Shown piece after piece: positions 9,278 to 19,122 of a stretch of DNA of 64,000 bases. Positions within the stretch are counted from its first letter, which is position 1. Every line of letters begins with the position of its first letter. This DNA is from Galbibacter mesophilus. GTDB taxonomy: Bacteria > Bacteroidota > Bacteroidia > Flavobacteriales > Flavobacteriaceae. A program made the position numbers and the translations under genes. The notes beneath the pieces are model-generated. The model was given only the letters and a program-made list of their open reading frames with translations. It was not told where the DNA came from and made no database searches. Where the stretch lies: the NCBI RefSeq assembly GCF_023721415.1, contig NZ_JAMQVC010000005.1, positions 1-64,000 of the forward strand, given 5' to 3'.

Positions 9278-11152
9278 TTAAGGTGTATCCTTATTAACGC
9301 GGTAGGTTTGGTTTCTATTGCTTATAACCGTTTTTACACCAACTTTTGTGACTGCCGCGGTGGATATGTTTTGTGAATTACATACATAGGCCGAATTGGT
9401 AAGAACCGCTCGATATTGATAATTCTGCATTGAAAAGTCAGCTTCCTTAACCGTAAGAGTGTTCGTGTTAGTTCCAGCATAGAGGGGTCCATCCGTTATA
9501 TCATTAAATGGTCCACCATTGATGCTAACCTGCCACTGAAAGGCGGTTGTATGCGTAGATGCAATGTTGAGTGTGCCCGCATTTCCATCAAAAAAAGTAG
9601 TGTTTTTGGGTTGTGTGGTTATAGTAGGTCGCTGGCTAGCTACTCTATAATCAAATTTTCCATCGGTGTTGTTGTCTTTGGGCGCAGTATAACCACCTTG
9701 GCCTGTAACCACGCCGGCTGCATTTACGGAAATGGGATTGTTGCCTAAAAATCCATTTCCATCGGGATCGGTAAAACCCGCTTCCAAAACATCATTGCAT
9801 CCATCGGCATCACTATCCAAAGAAATATAATCTGCGATGTTATTGTTATCAGAGTCCAAGATATTGTAATTTATATTCCCGCTGTCGGGTTGGGTCGTTG
9901 CCTGTACGCTGTTTGGAATTCCATCGGCGCCCACCGCTCCTGTCACTCTTCCGCTGGAATTGATGGTTTTTCCATGGCCTGCTTCCACCGCATCGTAAAT
10001 ACCGTCATTGTCACTATCTAAATCCAAACTGTTGGCAATACCGTCTCCATCGGTATCAATAGAAATACATCCTGGAGTAAAGCTTCCTTCGTTAACAGCA
10101 AAGAAAATGGGGTCTGCACCACTGGAAATCTCCAGTCTAAAAGCTACCGCCTGACTTTTTTGTGTTTCAGTTAAGTTAAATTCCGAAAGTTCTACTGCGG
10201 CAAAACGTAAACCTTTTTTTGAGTTGGCAGCATTTCGGGAATCATTTACATTGTATTGATCCACAATAGAAAAACCGACTTCCGGAATGTTATTCCATAT
10301 TACTTCTACGCCATTTCCTAAATAATTTCCGTTGGCATCAAGCAGGTGCAAGCGGTTATAATTAGACCCAGAGGTAAGCAATGCACCTTGGGTTAAAAGA
10401 ATATCCATGATGCCGTCGCCGTATGAGCCAGACGTTGTGCCTCCCAAACGGAATGTCCATGTATTTCCAATATTGGCAATGGTATACGCCATATCGAGTC
10501 CTCTAACGCCTTCGTACAAATAAGGGTTAAATGGAGTGCCGCCAGAGGTAAGGAGCGGACCATTTGCTTGGCTTAAGTTTCCATCCAAAGCTCTAGCTTC
10601 TAAACGTATTCCATTGGTGATTCTTGTAACGGGCTGCACGGCCACCCAAGTGGTTTCCTCTATAATTTTGTCCCCAGTACCATCATTATTAGTATCTATT
10701 CTGTCAAACCTCCCATTATTATTTGTGTCTTTTAATCTGGCATTCGGAACGCCAGTTGCATAGGTTTTACCGTTTGCTTCAAAAGCCAACAACGTAGAAT
10801 GATTGTCGAATTCCTTAGGATTTAAATTGGTAGTAGAAGAGCTCCAGTAGCCCTGATAATCAGAATAAATAGCCGTAACCGCATTAGAAGAAGTTACACG
10901 AGAGGGTGGCGGACCAAAATTCCCCGTTATCTCGCATTCATCTTCCATGAGGTCTGGAATTCCGTCATTGTCATCGTCCTTGTCAATATCGTCTGTTAAT
11001 CCATCACCATCGGTATCGGGCGGAGCAGTGTTTATAAAGCTTTCCGTAGTTTTTGTTTCCTTTCTACTGAAACTGTAAATAAAGTTTACTAAACCAATGA
11101 TAAGAAGTGCAAATAATGTTCTTTTGACAATAGAATTGAAAATTCCGGACAT
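9278..11152 (-). CDS. Exported thrombospondin type 3 repeat protein sharing the NRNxTYRVN tail
   Basis: The 624-residue product has an N-terminal hydrophobic segment (LFALLIIGLVNFIYSF) that may be a signal peptide or an anchor. A first TSP3 calcium-binding block (DTDGDGLTDDIDKDDDNDG) follows at about residues 45-65. A beta-rich central region of about 280 residues comes next, then more TSP3 repeats (SLDLDSDNDGIYDAVEAGHG and DSDADGCNDVLEAGF) and an Ig-like domain with FQWQVS. It ends VKTVISNRNQTYRVNKDTP. The layout TSP3, Ig-like, tail is the same as in the genes at 1592-4450 and 4637-7069, so the three are a paralogous set. On the minus strand TACTTTCG at 11201-11194 is a one-mismatch -7 element. 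Function beyond surface exposure is not known. Confidence 0.82.
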   Translation of the reverse strand: MSGIFNSIVKRTLFALLIIGLVNFIYSFSRKETKTTESFINTAPPDTDGDGLTDDIDKDDDNDGIPDLMEDECEITGNFGPPPSRVTSSNAVTAIYSDYQGYWSSSTTNLNPKEFDNHSTLLAFEANGKTYATGVPNARLKDTNNNGRFDRIDTNNDGTGDKIIEETTWVAVQPVTRITNGIRLEARALDGNLSQANGPLLTSGGTPFNPYLYEGVRGLDMAYTIANIGNTWTFRLGGTTSGSYGDGIMDILLTQGALLTSGSNYNRLHLLDANGNYLGNGVEVIWNNIPEVGFSIVDQYNVNDSRNAANSKKGLRFAAVELSEFNLTETQKSQAVAFRLEISSGADPIFFAVNEGSFTPGCISIDTDGDGIANSLDLDSDNDGIYDAVEAGHGKTINSSGRVTGAVGADGIPNSVQATTQPDSGNINYNILDSDNNNIADYISLDSDADGCNDVLEAGFTDPDGNGFLGNNPISVNAAGVVTGQGGYTAPKDNNTDGKFDYRVASQRPTITTQPKNTTFFDGNAGTLNIASTHTTAFQWQVSINGGPFNDITDGPLYAGTNTNTLTVKEADFSMQNYQYRAVLTNSAYVCNSQNISTAAVTKVGVKTVISNRNQTYRVNKDTP

Positions 11153-11402
11153 TTTAAAGTAGGCTTATAATTATGGGTACTTAAAATTTTCGGCGAAAGT
11201 AAAAAAACGTAATTTGATGCGAAACTTTATGTTGACAACGGGATAAAAAAGTGGTTGAAAAGCAACTTTTAGGTTTTTTGCTTCGAAAAATCTATCTGTT
11301 TTAGGAGAACAAAAGCGGTAAAGAATTAAAAAGTTGCTAATATCCTATATTTTTAATTTCTTTGGTTAAAGGCACAAAATCGAATTTTACACATATTAGA
11401 CC

Positions 11403-13166
11403 ATGAAATTTTTAAGAAACTTATTAGCAGCTATTTTAGGGACGCTTATTGCATTGGGGATTGTAGTGATGTTTTTTGTAATCATTGCTGCGGTGGCAGG
11501 AAGTAGCGAAGAACCTATTAAGGTGAAGGATAATTCCATCCTGGAAATCACCTTCGATCAGCCGCTAAAAGACTACGGTGGGAAATATGAATTCACTGAT
11601 ATAGACTTTAAATTTGAAGAATATAACGGCTTGAACAATGTTCTGTTAGCGATTGAAAAGGCAGCAGAGGATGATAAAATAAAAGGAATAAGTATTTACA
11701 ATTCGTTTTTAATGACGGGTTCTGCCAACACCCGAACCATTCGTGAGGCACTTGAGAAATTTAAAGAGTCTGGTAAGTTTGTGTATGCATATGGCGATTT
11801 CTATGCCCAAAAAGACTATTATTTGGCTACCGTAGCCGATTCTATTTTTTTAAATCCAACCGGGAATTTAGATTTTAGAGGACTTTCCTCGGAAGTTTTA
11901 TACCTGAAAGACCTTCAAGAAAACTCAGGAATTAAAATGGAGGTAATCCGTCACGGAAAATACAAAAGTGCTGTAGAACCTTATTTAACTAACGAAATGA
12001 GTGCTGAAAATAGAGAGCAAATAAGCGAGCTGCTAGAATCCATTTGGAGTACTTACTTGGGCGATATTTCAGAGAGTAGAGGTATGGAAGTTTCTCAATT
12101 GGATGCTTTTGCAGACGAATTAGCGGCGAGAACACCTGAGCTTGCTTTACAGAATGCTTTTGTTGATAAGTTAGCCTATTTAGACGAATACAATGGTTTG
12201 TTGAGAAAACAGCTCGCTATTGAAAAAGATGAGGATATGAATAAGATTTCCATTTTGAAATACGCCGAATATGCTGCCAAGAAAGTTAAAACTGCTGGAA
12301 AAGATAAAATAGCGGTTATCTATGCCCAAGGTGAAATAGGCTACGGAAAAGGGAACGATAATTATATCGGGCAAGAAACGATGTTTAAATCCCTTAAAGA
12401 TGCTCGCGAAGATGATAAAGTCAAGGCTATCGTTATGCGTATTAATTCACCAGGAGGAATGGCATTGACTTCCGATATTATTTGGAGGGAAATAGAAATT
12501 ACCAAGAAAGTGAAGCCAGTGATAGTTTCCATGGGGAATTTAGCGGCTTCTGGAGGATATTACATGGCGGTTGCCGGCGATAAGATTTTTGCTGAACCTT
12601 CTACAATAACAGGGTCTATTGGTGTTTTTGCCACCATTCCAAACGTAAGCGAATTGGCAAACAAATGGGGTATTAATGCTGAACAAGTGAATACCAATAA
12701 AAATTCAACCATTTATAGTGTTTTTGAAAAAGACAACGAAAACTTTAAGAAATATGCTAAAGAGGGGATAGAAGAATTTTATCAAACCTTTTTAAAGCGT
12801 GTTTCCGACGGAAGAAATATGGAAGTTGCCGAGGTTGATAGCGTGGCTCAAGGAAGAGTTTGGACAGGTATTCAAGCGAAAGAACGCGGTTTGGTAGATG
12901 AAATTGGTGGATTGGATGATGCGGTTGCTTTTGCTGCAGAAAGTGAAGAGTTAGAAGATTACGCGGTGAAAAATTATCCAGTTTACGAAACCAGTATCGA
13001 AGAATTGTTACAAAACTTTTCCGGACTTGGTTTTATGAAAGGAAAAGAGCAATTGCTAAAAGAAGAGTTGGGCGAAGAGGCTTACCAGATTTTACAACAA
13101 ATGAAGTCGGTGACTGCTAAAAAAGGCTTGCAGGCAAGAATGCCTTTTGAAATGAACATTAAGTAA
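11403..13166 (+). CDS. sppA: Signal peptide peptidase SppA, 67-kDa type
   Basis: This membrane-anchored serine protease degrades signal peptides left after secretion. The 587 residues hold an N-terminal membrane segment (about residues 7-31) and the two tandem ClpP-like halves typical of the long form. The catalytic Ser is S383 in NLAASGGYYMA and the general base Lys is K188 in GKYKSAVEPY, matching the Ser/Lys dyad of E. coli SppA. The length is near that of the E. coli enzyme (618). The gene is followed after 3 bases by a transporter gene, so the two are probably cotranscribed. The upstream region (11153-11402) is shared with a divergent surface protein gene. Confidence 0.95.
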   Translation: MKFLRNLLAAILGTLIALGIVVMFFVIIAAVAGSSEEPIKVKDNSILEITFDQPLKDYGGKYEFTDIDFKFEEYNGLNNVLLAIEKAAEDDKIKGISIYNSFLMTGSANTRTIREALEKFKESGKFVYAYGDFYAQKDYYLATVADSIFLNPTGNLDFRGLSSEVLYLKDLQENSGIKMEVIRHGKYKSAVEPYLTNEMSAENREQISELLESIWSTYLGDISESRGMEVSQLDAFADELAARTPELALQNAFVDKLAYLDEYNGLLRKQLAIEKDEDMNKISILKYAEYAAKKVKTAGKDKIAVIYAQGEIGYGKGNDNYIGQETMFKSLKDAREDDKVKAIVMRINSPGGMALTSDIIWREIEITKKVKPVIVSMGNLAASGGYYMAVAGDKIFAEPSTITGSIGVFATIPNVSELANKWGINAEQVNTNKNSTIYSVFEKDNENFKKYAKEGIEEFYQTFLKRVSDGRNMEVAEVDSVAQGRVWTGIQAKERGLVDEIGGLDDAVAFAAESEELEDYAVKNYPVYETSIEELLQNFSGLGFMKGKEQLLKEELGEEAYQILQQMKSVTAKKGLQARMPFEMNIK

Positions 13167-13169
13167 CGA

Positions 13170-13880
13170 ATGACCCAACAGGATAAGAAGTTAGCATTTA
13201 AAATATACCTTTATTTAGGAGCGTTGTTTATTACTTCGCTAGTGGTTTCCAATCTTATTTTTCAAAAGTTTTTTTACTGGTATCCCTTTGGTGATTTTAA
13301 AGTTTTCGGAGCTTCTTTGTTCGAAGTTTCCGTCGGAATTTTACCTTACCCCATCACTTTTTTAATTACCGATCTCATTTCAGAAATCTATGGTAAGAAG
13401 AAAGCGAATCAAGTGGTTACGGCCGGAATATTTGCCTCTTTATTTTCCATGGGGATTGTTTTATTGGCAGATGTAGTTCCAGCCATACCCACTTCTCCCA
13501 TACAAAACGATATCTTTACGAAGGTATTTGCACTTTCTCCCATTGCCGTCCTCGCTTCGATGATAGCCTATCTGTTTGCGCAATACATAGACATCACCAT
13601 TTATCACTTTTGGAAAAAGCTCACAAACGGAAAATATCTATGGTTACGGAATAACTTTTCCACTTTTACTTCGCAATTTATAGATACGTTTACCGTAGTG
13701 CTTTTGCTGTGCGTTTTTAAGGTTTTACCTTGGGATTTGTTTTATGGATTAGTCGTTAGCGGCTTTCTTTTTAAAGTTTTTGTAGCTATTATCGATACAC
13801 CGCTGCTTTATTTTTTCGTTTACCTATTCAAAAAAAGGTTTAAACTCAAACCAAATGAGGAGATTGATTTTGAGTTCTGA
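13170..13880 (+). CDS. Queuosine precursor transporter, YhhQ family
   Basis: The 236-residue membrane protein has six or so hydrophobic segments. It carries the YhhQ/QPTR hallmarks: an N-terminal SNLIFQK region, then a PYPITFLITDLISEIYGKKK stretch, and later FTSQFIDT. Family members import queuosine precursors such as preQ0 or preQ1 for tRNA wobble modification. A 6-carboxytetrahydropterin synthase gene (queD-like) lies at 52469 in this window. The gene starts 3 bases after the sppA stop and is probably expressed with it. A terminator-like structure downstream is not obvious. Confidence 0.9.
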   Translation: MTQQDKKLAFKIYLYLGALFITSLVVSNLIFQKFFYWYPFGDFKVFGASLFEVSVGILPYPITFLITDLISEIYGKKKANQVVTAGIFASLFSMGIVLLADVVPAIPTSPIQNDIFTKVFALSPIAVLASMIAYLFAQYIDITIYHFWKKLTNGKYLWLRNNFSTFTSQFIDTFTVVLLLCVFKVLPWDLFYGLVVSGFLFKVFVAIIDTPLLYFFVYLFKKRFKLKPNEEIDFEF

Positions 13881-14095
13881 TATCTCAGAAAACCACATTA
13901 CGCTTTGCTGCGTGTGAATTAAAGTATGTTCGGTTTTTCTTATATTCTAAAGTTCCATCATGTCTTTAAAAACATTAAACTTTTATTAAAGTCATTTCTA
14001 TTATATAGATTTTACCGCAATTTTGTTAATATTAGGGTAGTAAAAAGGCTATGTTTCAATCGGTCTTTAAAGCTACCAAACTAGAAAAAGAAAAA

Positions 14096-16825
14096 ATGAA
14101 AAAAGCACTAAAAATAATAGGAATAATACTTGGGTTATTGGTCGTTTTCTTAATCGCCGCACCCTTTTTATTTGAAGGAAAGATAATCAAGATTGTAAAG
14201 AATACAGTCAATAAAAACATCAATGCAAAGTTTGATTTTAAAGATGCTGATGTAAGCCTCTTCCGAAGTTTCCCCGATGCTTCCGTAACGGTGGAAGAAA
14301 TGCGATTGATAAATAATGCCCCATTTGAAGGGGATACTTTGGTATATGCTAAAAAAGCGAACATTAGCGTGCCGTTTATGCAAATCTTCAACGATGCAGG
14401 CGAGCCTTATTCGGTGAATTCATTCTCCATAGATGGAGCGGTAATTAATGTTTTTGTAGATGAAGGAGGAAATGCCAATTATGATATTGCTAAAAAAGAA
14501 CCGGTTTCCGGAGCTGAAAAAACTTCAGAAACTACAACTTCGGAAACGATTGAAACTACTCCTGCAAGTAATAATGTTCGTCTTTCCGTAAAGAATTATG
14601 AGATTACCAACTCCCGTATAAAATATTACGATGAAAAAGGGAAAATGTATTTTGAACTTGATAGTTTAAACCATTCCGGAAAAGGAGATCTTTCTGCGGT
14701 AAAATCAGAATTGGACACCAAAACAACGGCGCTTATCTCATTTGATATGGACAGCGTAAATTACTTCCGAAGAAATCTTATACAGTTGGATGCCAAGCTG
14801 GGTGTGGATTTAGAACAGAATAAATATACATTCCTAGAAAATGAAGCCATTATTAATCAGCTTGCCTTGGTTTTTGATGGTTTTGTAAAAGTAAATGAAG
14901 ACAATCAAGAAGTGGACATTACTTTTAAAACACCGTCTTCTGACTTTAAAAATTTCTTGGCAGTGATTCCTGAAGCTTATTCAAAAGATATTGCCAATGT
15001 TCAAACCACTGGTGATTTTGTGGTTCAGGGAAAACTCAAAGGTGTGGTAGATGAAGAGCACATTCCTGCTTTTGATATTGCCATAAGCTCGAGCAACGCT
15101 TCTTTTAAATATCCAGATTTGCCGCAATCGGTTAAGAATATAAATATTGACACTAAAATTGCCAATGAAAGTGGAATATTGGAGGATACGTATGTAGATA
15201 TTAACAAGCTTTCTTTTATGATCGCGCAGGATGTTTTCAATGCAGAAGCACACATAAAACATCTTATGGGAAATCCGTTGGTGAATGCCAACTTGAATGG
15301 GCGGATAAACTTGGCGAACCTTTCACAAGCCTATCCTTTTCCTGCGGAACAAGATTTAAAAGGAATTTTGGATGCTAATTTGAGCACCACTTTTGATATG
15401 GAATCGATTGAAAAGGAGCAATACCAAAACACTAAAAATAGTGGAACTTTAGGTTTAAAGAATTTTGAATTTGCTTCGGAAGAAATGAAGAATCCAGTCC
15501 AAATTTCCAATGCTGCCGTTACTTTCAATACGCAAAATGTAAGTTTAAATGCCTTTGAAGCCAAAACGGGCCAAACCGATATTTCGGCTAAAGGTTCTAT
15601 TCAGAATTTACTGGGTTACATGTTCAATAAAGAAACATTGAAAGGGAATTTTACTTTAAGTTCCAACAAATTTGCGGTTAACGATTTCATGACGGAAAAA
15701 ACGGAAAGCTCTTCCGAGGAAAGTAAAAAAGAGGAAAATACCACCGAAACGCCAAAGACAGAAAAACCAACAACCACTGGCGGAAAAGAAGAGCAAATAA
15801 AAATCCCGTCCTTCCTCGATGCCACGATTGCCGCGAAAGCAAATACAGTTATCTACGACAATTTAACCTTGAAAGATGTTTCGGGAACGCTTATTATAAA
15901 AGATGAAGCAGTTACCCTAAAAGACTTGAATTCGAGTTTGTTTGGTGGTAAAATCGCCCTTAATGGTTCTGTTTCAACTAAAAATGAGACCCCTGTATTT
16001 AATATGGATTTAGGAATTAATAGCTTCAATATCGCTGAATCTTTTCAAGGGTTGGATATGTTAAAGGCAATAACACCTATTGCAAGTGCTTTGGAAGGAA
16101 AGCTTAATTCTAATTTTGCCATAAAAGGAAACTTAAATAATGATTTTACGCCTCAGTTGAGCACGCTTTCAGGAAATGCATTGGCAGAAGCTATTGTTAG
16201 CGGTTTTGATGCTGAAAAAGGAAAGTTGTTAAGTGCGTTAGGTACAAAATTGGATTTTCTAAGTTTCGAGGAAGGTGAAACTAAAGATGTAAAAACATCT
16301 CTTACTTTTGATAACGGACAAGTAAACGTGAAGCCTTTTAATTTAAAGTATAAAGATATTAATGTGAAGGTGGCAGGAAGTCATGGTTTTGATAAATCCA
16401 TTAACTACAAAGCTACTTTTGATGTTCCAGCTAAATATTTAGGGAAGGATGTGAATAATTTAATTGCCAAACTAAACGATCCCGATGCAAAGAATATTAC
16501 GGTTCCTGTAACTGCGAATATTGGTGGGACATACAGCAACCCATCAGTTTCTACCGATTTGAGTTCAACAGCAACACAATTGACGCAGAAATTGGTTGAA
16601 ATGCAAAAAGATAAATACGTAAAAGAGGGTAGCGATAAAGTAAAAGATGCTATCGATAAATTCTTGGGTGGTGGAAGTTCTAAAGATACTACGGCGACCT
16701 CAGCTTCCTCTGGAAATAAACCAAAGTTGGATTCTACACAAACCAATGAAATAAAAAAAGCAGCCGATAATATTATTAAAGGCTTGTTTGGTAGTAAAAA
16801 GAAAGATACCGCTAAGGCGGAGTAA
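14096..16825 (+). CDS. AsmA-like protein, probable envelope lipid-homeostasis factor
   Basis: The 909-residue product has one N-terminal membrane segment (IIGIILGLLVVFLIAAPFLF), then a long beta-rich region. The AsmA-type start (FRSFPDASVTVEEMRLIN) comes first, and AsmA C-terminal motifs appear near residues 600-790 (a TLKDVSGTLIIKDEAVTLKDL stretch, then LSTLSGNALAEAIVSGFDAEKG). AsmA-family proteins are large periplasmic bridges implicated in phospholipid transport and outer membrane assembly. A Ser/Thr/Glu-rich low-complexity linker lies near residues 530-570 and the C-terminus is Lys-rich. An ATG at 14051 would add 15 residues. I prefer 14096 because the Lys-Lys plus hydrophobic signal begins there. 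The stop lies 22 bases before the FNR-type box of hemN. Confidence 0.85.
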   Translation: MKKALKIIGIILGLLVVFLIAAPFLFEGKIIKIVKNTVNKNINAKFDFKDADVSLFRSFPDASVTVEEMRLINNAPFEGDTLVYAKKANISVPFMQIFNDAGEPYSVNSFSIDGAVINVFVDEGGNANYDIAKKEPVSGAEKTSETTTSETIETTPASNNVRLSVKNYEITNSRIKYYDEKGKMYFELDSLNHSGKGDLSAVKSELDTKTTALISFDMDSVNYFRRNLIQLDAKLGVDLEQNKYTFLENEAIINQLALVFDGFVKVNEDNQEVDITFKTPSSDFKNFLAVIPEAYSKDIANVQTTGDFVVQGKLKGVVDEEHIPAFDIAISSSNASFKYPDLPQSVKNINIDTKIANESGILEDTYVDINKLSFMIAQDVFNAEAHIKHLMGNPLVNANLNGRINLANLSQAYPFPAEQDLKGILDANLSTTFDMESIEKEQYQNTKNSGTLGLKNFEFASEEMKNPVQISNAAVTFNTQNVSLNAFEAKTGQTDISAKGSIQNLLGYMFNKETLKGNFTLSSNKFAVNDFMTEKTESSSEESKKEENTTETPKTEKPTTTGGKEEQIKIPSFLDATIAAKANTVIYDNLTLKDVSGTLIIKDEAVTLKDLNSSLFGGKIALNGSVSTKNETPVFNMDLGINSFNIAESFQGLDMLKAITPIASALEGKLNSNFAIKGNLNNDFTPQLSTLSGNALAEAIVSGFDAEKGKLLSALGTKLDFLSFEEGETKDVKTSLTFDNGQVNVKPFNLKYKDINVKVAGSHGFDKSINYKATFDVPAKYLGKDVNNLIAKLNDPDAKNITVPVTANIGGTYSNPSVSTDLSSTATQLTQKLVEMQKDKYVKEGSDKVKDAIDKFLGGGSSKDTTATSASSGNKPKLDSTQTNEIKKAADNIIKGLFGSKKKDTAKAE

Positions 16826-16847
16826 ATATTATAAAAACTTGATAAAC

Positions 16848-16890
16848 TGACATTTGTCATTTTTTACCAGAAGGGTTGCTTATAACTTTG
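16848..16890 (+). promoter_or_regulatory. FNR-type operator and -7 element of hemN
   Basis: The palindrome TGACATTTGTCA (16848-16859) fits TGAY-N4-RTCA, and a perfect -7 element TAACTTTG lies at 16883-16890. The palindrome centre is 29.5 bp before the T of the -7 element, which puts it about 42 bp upstream of the expected transcription start. That is the position of a class II CRP/FNR activator site. The same spacing occurs at ccoS and ccoI. Confidence 0.7.
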
Positions 16891-16908
16891 TGGTGCAAAT
16901 CATAAGGT

Positions 16909-18267
16909 ATGAGCAATTCTTTAGTTCAGAAATACAATGTGCCTGGGCCTAGATACACTAGTTATCCCACTGTGCCTTTTTGGAATAATGATACTTTTTC
17001 AGCAGAGAAATGGGTCACATCGGTTCAAGAATCTTTCCTGGAAAATAATGGTGAACTCAGTCTTTACATACATTTGCCTTATTGCGAAAGCCTGTGTACT
17101 TTTTGTGGTTGTCATAAGCACATTACCAAACGGCATGAGGTGGAACATCCATATATTGATACCCTTCTGGCAGAGTGGAAATTGTATCTTAATTTATTTG
17201 AAACGCCACCTGTAATCAAAGAAATCCATTTAGGAGGTGGAACACCCACTTTCTTTTCTCCGGATAGTTTGAAGCGATTAATAGAAGGTATTTTTAAGTT
17301 TGCTGAAAGAGCAGCGGATTATGACTTTAGCTTTGAAGGTCATCCCAACAACACTACGAAAGAACATTTACAAACGCTGTACGATTTGGGTTTTAGACGT
17401 GTGAGTTTTGGAGTACAGGATTATAATGAAACTGTGCAAAAAGCAATTAATAGAATTCAACCTTTTGAAAACGTAAAGCGTGCAACAGAGGAAGCACGGG
17501 CTATAGGATACACATCCGTTAGTCACGATTTAATTTTTGGCCTGCCATTTCAAGAACTTGGTCACGTAGTAGATACCATTAATAAAACACTGCTGTTAAT
17601 GCCAGAACGTATTGCATTTTACAGTTATGCACACGTGCCTTGGATAAAAGGCAACGGACAACGGGGATTTAGCGATGAAGACATTCCTAAAGGAGATGAA
17701 AAAAGAAAATTATATGAGATTGGGAAACAACTTTTGGAAGAATTGGGATATGTTGAAATAGGGATGGACCACTTTGCTTTAAAAGAGGATTCCTTACATG
17801 TGGCAATGGAAAACCAAAAATTGCATCGGAATTTTATGGGGTATACTACCCAAAAAACCAATTTAATGATTGGGTTGGGTGCCTCTAGCATTAGCGACAG
17901 TTGGTATGCGTTTGCACAAAACGCCAAAAGCATTAAGGAGTATACCCAGTTGGTGAAGGAAGGCATAATCCCAGTTTTCCGGGGACATGTACTGGATAAA
18001 AAGGATTTAACGACTCGAAAGCACATTTTAAATCTCATGTGCAATTTTACCACCTCATGGGAAAATAAAGGTTTGGTTTTAGAAGAAATGGATGAAATTA
18101 TAGCGTCCCTTCATGAGTTTGAAAATGATCAACTTTTAACCGTTACCAATAAAGAAATAATTGTAAAAGTTGCTGGAAGACCATTTGTAAGAAATATATG
18201 CATGGCATTTGATTCATATTTAAAAGAGTCCGCCCCGCAACGACAACTGTTTTCCATGACCGTTTAA
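16909..18267 (+). CDS. hemN: Oxygen-independent coproporphyrinogen III oxidase (radical SAM)
   Basis: HemN converts coproporphyrinogen III to protoporphyrinogen IX without oxygen. The 452-residue length matches genuine HemN. The radical SAM cluster ligands are C59, C63 and C66 (CESLCTFC), followed by C68 as in HemN proper. Also visible are GGGTPTFF, the N-terminal YTSYPTVPFW substrate region, and the C-terminal HemN domain. HemW-like paralogues lack this N-terminal region and are shorter. The gene has its own promoter with an FNR-type site and a strong terminator after it. Its place next to the cbb3 oxidase cluster and an fnr-type gene suggests haem supply under low oxygen. Confidence 0.95.
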   Translation: MSNSLVQKYNVPGPRYTSYPTVPFWNNDTFSAEKWVTSVQESFLENNGELSLYIHLPYCESLCTFCGCHKHITKRHEVEHPYIDTLLAEWKLYLNLFETPPVIKEIHLGGGTPTFFSPDSLKRLIEGIFKFAERAADYDFSFEGHPNNTTKEHLQTLYDLGFRRVSFGVQDYNETVQKAINRIQPFENVKRATEEARAIGYTSVSHDLIFGLPFQELGHVVDTINKTLLLMPERIAFYSYAHVPWIKGNGQRGFSDEDIPKGDEKRKLYEIGKQLLEELGYVEIGMDHFALKEDSLHVAMENQKLHRNFMGYTTQKTNLMIGLGASSISDSWYAFAQNAKSIKEYTQLVKEGIIPVFRGHVLDKKDLTTRKHILNLMCNFTTSWENKGLVLEEMDEIIASLHEFENDQLLTVTNKEIIVKVAGRPFVRNICMAFDSYLKESAPQRQLFSMTV

Positions 18268-18344
18268 AAGTTTTGGAAAAGTTTAGATTTAAATTGACAT
18301 CTTAAAAAGTCTTTAATACATAAAATAATTACTTTGGTTTGATT

Positions 18345-18397
18345 ACCCCGTTGGCCTGTCTATTGGACACAGATAGGATTTTAGCGGGGTTTTTTTG
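18345..18397 (+). terminator. Intrinsic terminator after hemN
   Basis: ACCCCG at 18345 pairs with CGGGGT at 18385, with a partly paired interior, and eight T residues follow. It faces hemN and lies just before the convergent SafE-like gene. Confidence 0.75.
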
Positions 18398-18402
18398 TAG
18401 GT

Positions 18403-19119
18403 TTATTGCGCTACGGGCACTACGCAATTAGGTGTCGCTTTAACCATTAATTGTAAATCGGAAGGGGAAAGGTAGGGAATTCCAAGTCCTAAACCCCGGA
18501 CAATAAAAAGAAGCCCAATGAGTACCACGAATACTGGAATGGCTTTGGTAATTTTTCTTCTAGCTGAAATCGACAAAAAATTCCCTAGATAAACTGCCGT
18601 AGTCATTAAAGGGATTGTTCCTAAACCAAAGAAAACCATGTAAAGAGAACTTTGGTGTGGATTTCCCAAAGCAATTGCCGTAAATAAAGCCATATAAACC
18701 AACCCGCAGGGGAGCAGCCCGTTTAAAAGTCCGATTGAAAATAATGCGGATGCTTTTTTCTTTTTTAGCTGTTTTCCTAATGCCGATTTAGCTTTTGAAA
18801 TTACAAGCATTAGCTTTCGGGATAGGAAGTTACTTTTGTTGTTTCTTAGTGGAATTAATGCCAGCGATACAATTAATACACCAATAACTATTGATAGGCG
18901 CTGCTGCATACCGCTTATAAAAAGCCCTTTTCCTATCCAACCAAAAAGAAATCCAACGAAAGCGTAGGTAAGTATTCTTCCGAGGTGATAAATAAATATT
19001 TGTGCTCCTTTTTTAACGGGTTTATCGTGACTTAAAGGCAATAAAAAGGCTATGGGGCCACACATGCCAATGCAGTGAAAACTACCTAATAGACCTAATA
19101 TGAATGCCGAAACCCACAT
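18403..19119 (-). CDS. SafE/UreH-like membrane protein at the end of the cbb3 operon
   Basis: The 238-residue protein has about six membrane segments. It begins with the GSFHCIGMCGPIAFLLPL motif typical of the UreH-like/DsbD-like membrane family annotated as sulfite exporter TauE/SafE. A second half-motif, GLLNGLLPCGLVYMAL, shows the internal repeat and carries the LPCG cysteine. In Bacteroidota and Proteobacteria such proteins are common at the end of cco clusters, where a role in copper or thiol handling for oxidase assembly is suspected. It follows ccoH by 3 bases and is almost certainly in the same transcript. The sulfite-export name should not be taken literally. Confidence 0.8.
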   Translation of the reverse strand: MWVSAFILGLLGSFHCIGMCGPIAFLLPLSHDKPVKKGAQIFIYHLGRILTYAFVGFLFGWIGKGLFISGMQQRLSIVIGVLIVSLALIPLRNNKSNFLSRKLMLVISKAKSALGKQLKKKKASALFSIGLLNGLLPCGLVYMALFTAIALGNPHQSSLYMVFFGLGTIPLMTTAVYLGNFLSISARRKITKAIPVFVVLIGLLFIVRGLGLGIPYLSPSDLQLMVKATPNCVVPVAQ

Positions 19120-19122
19120 GCT

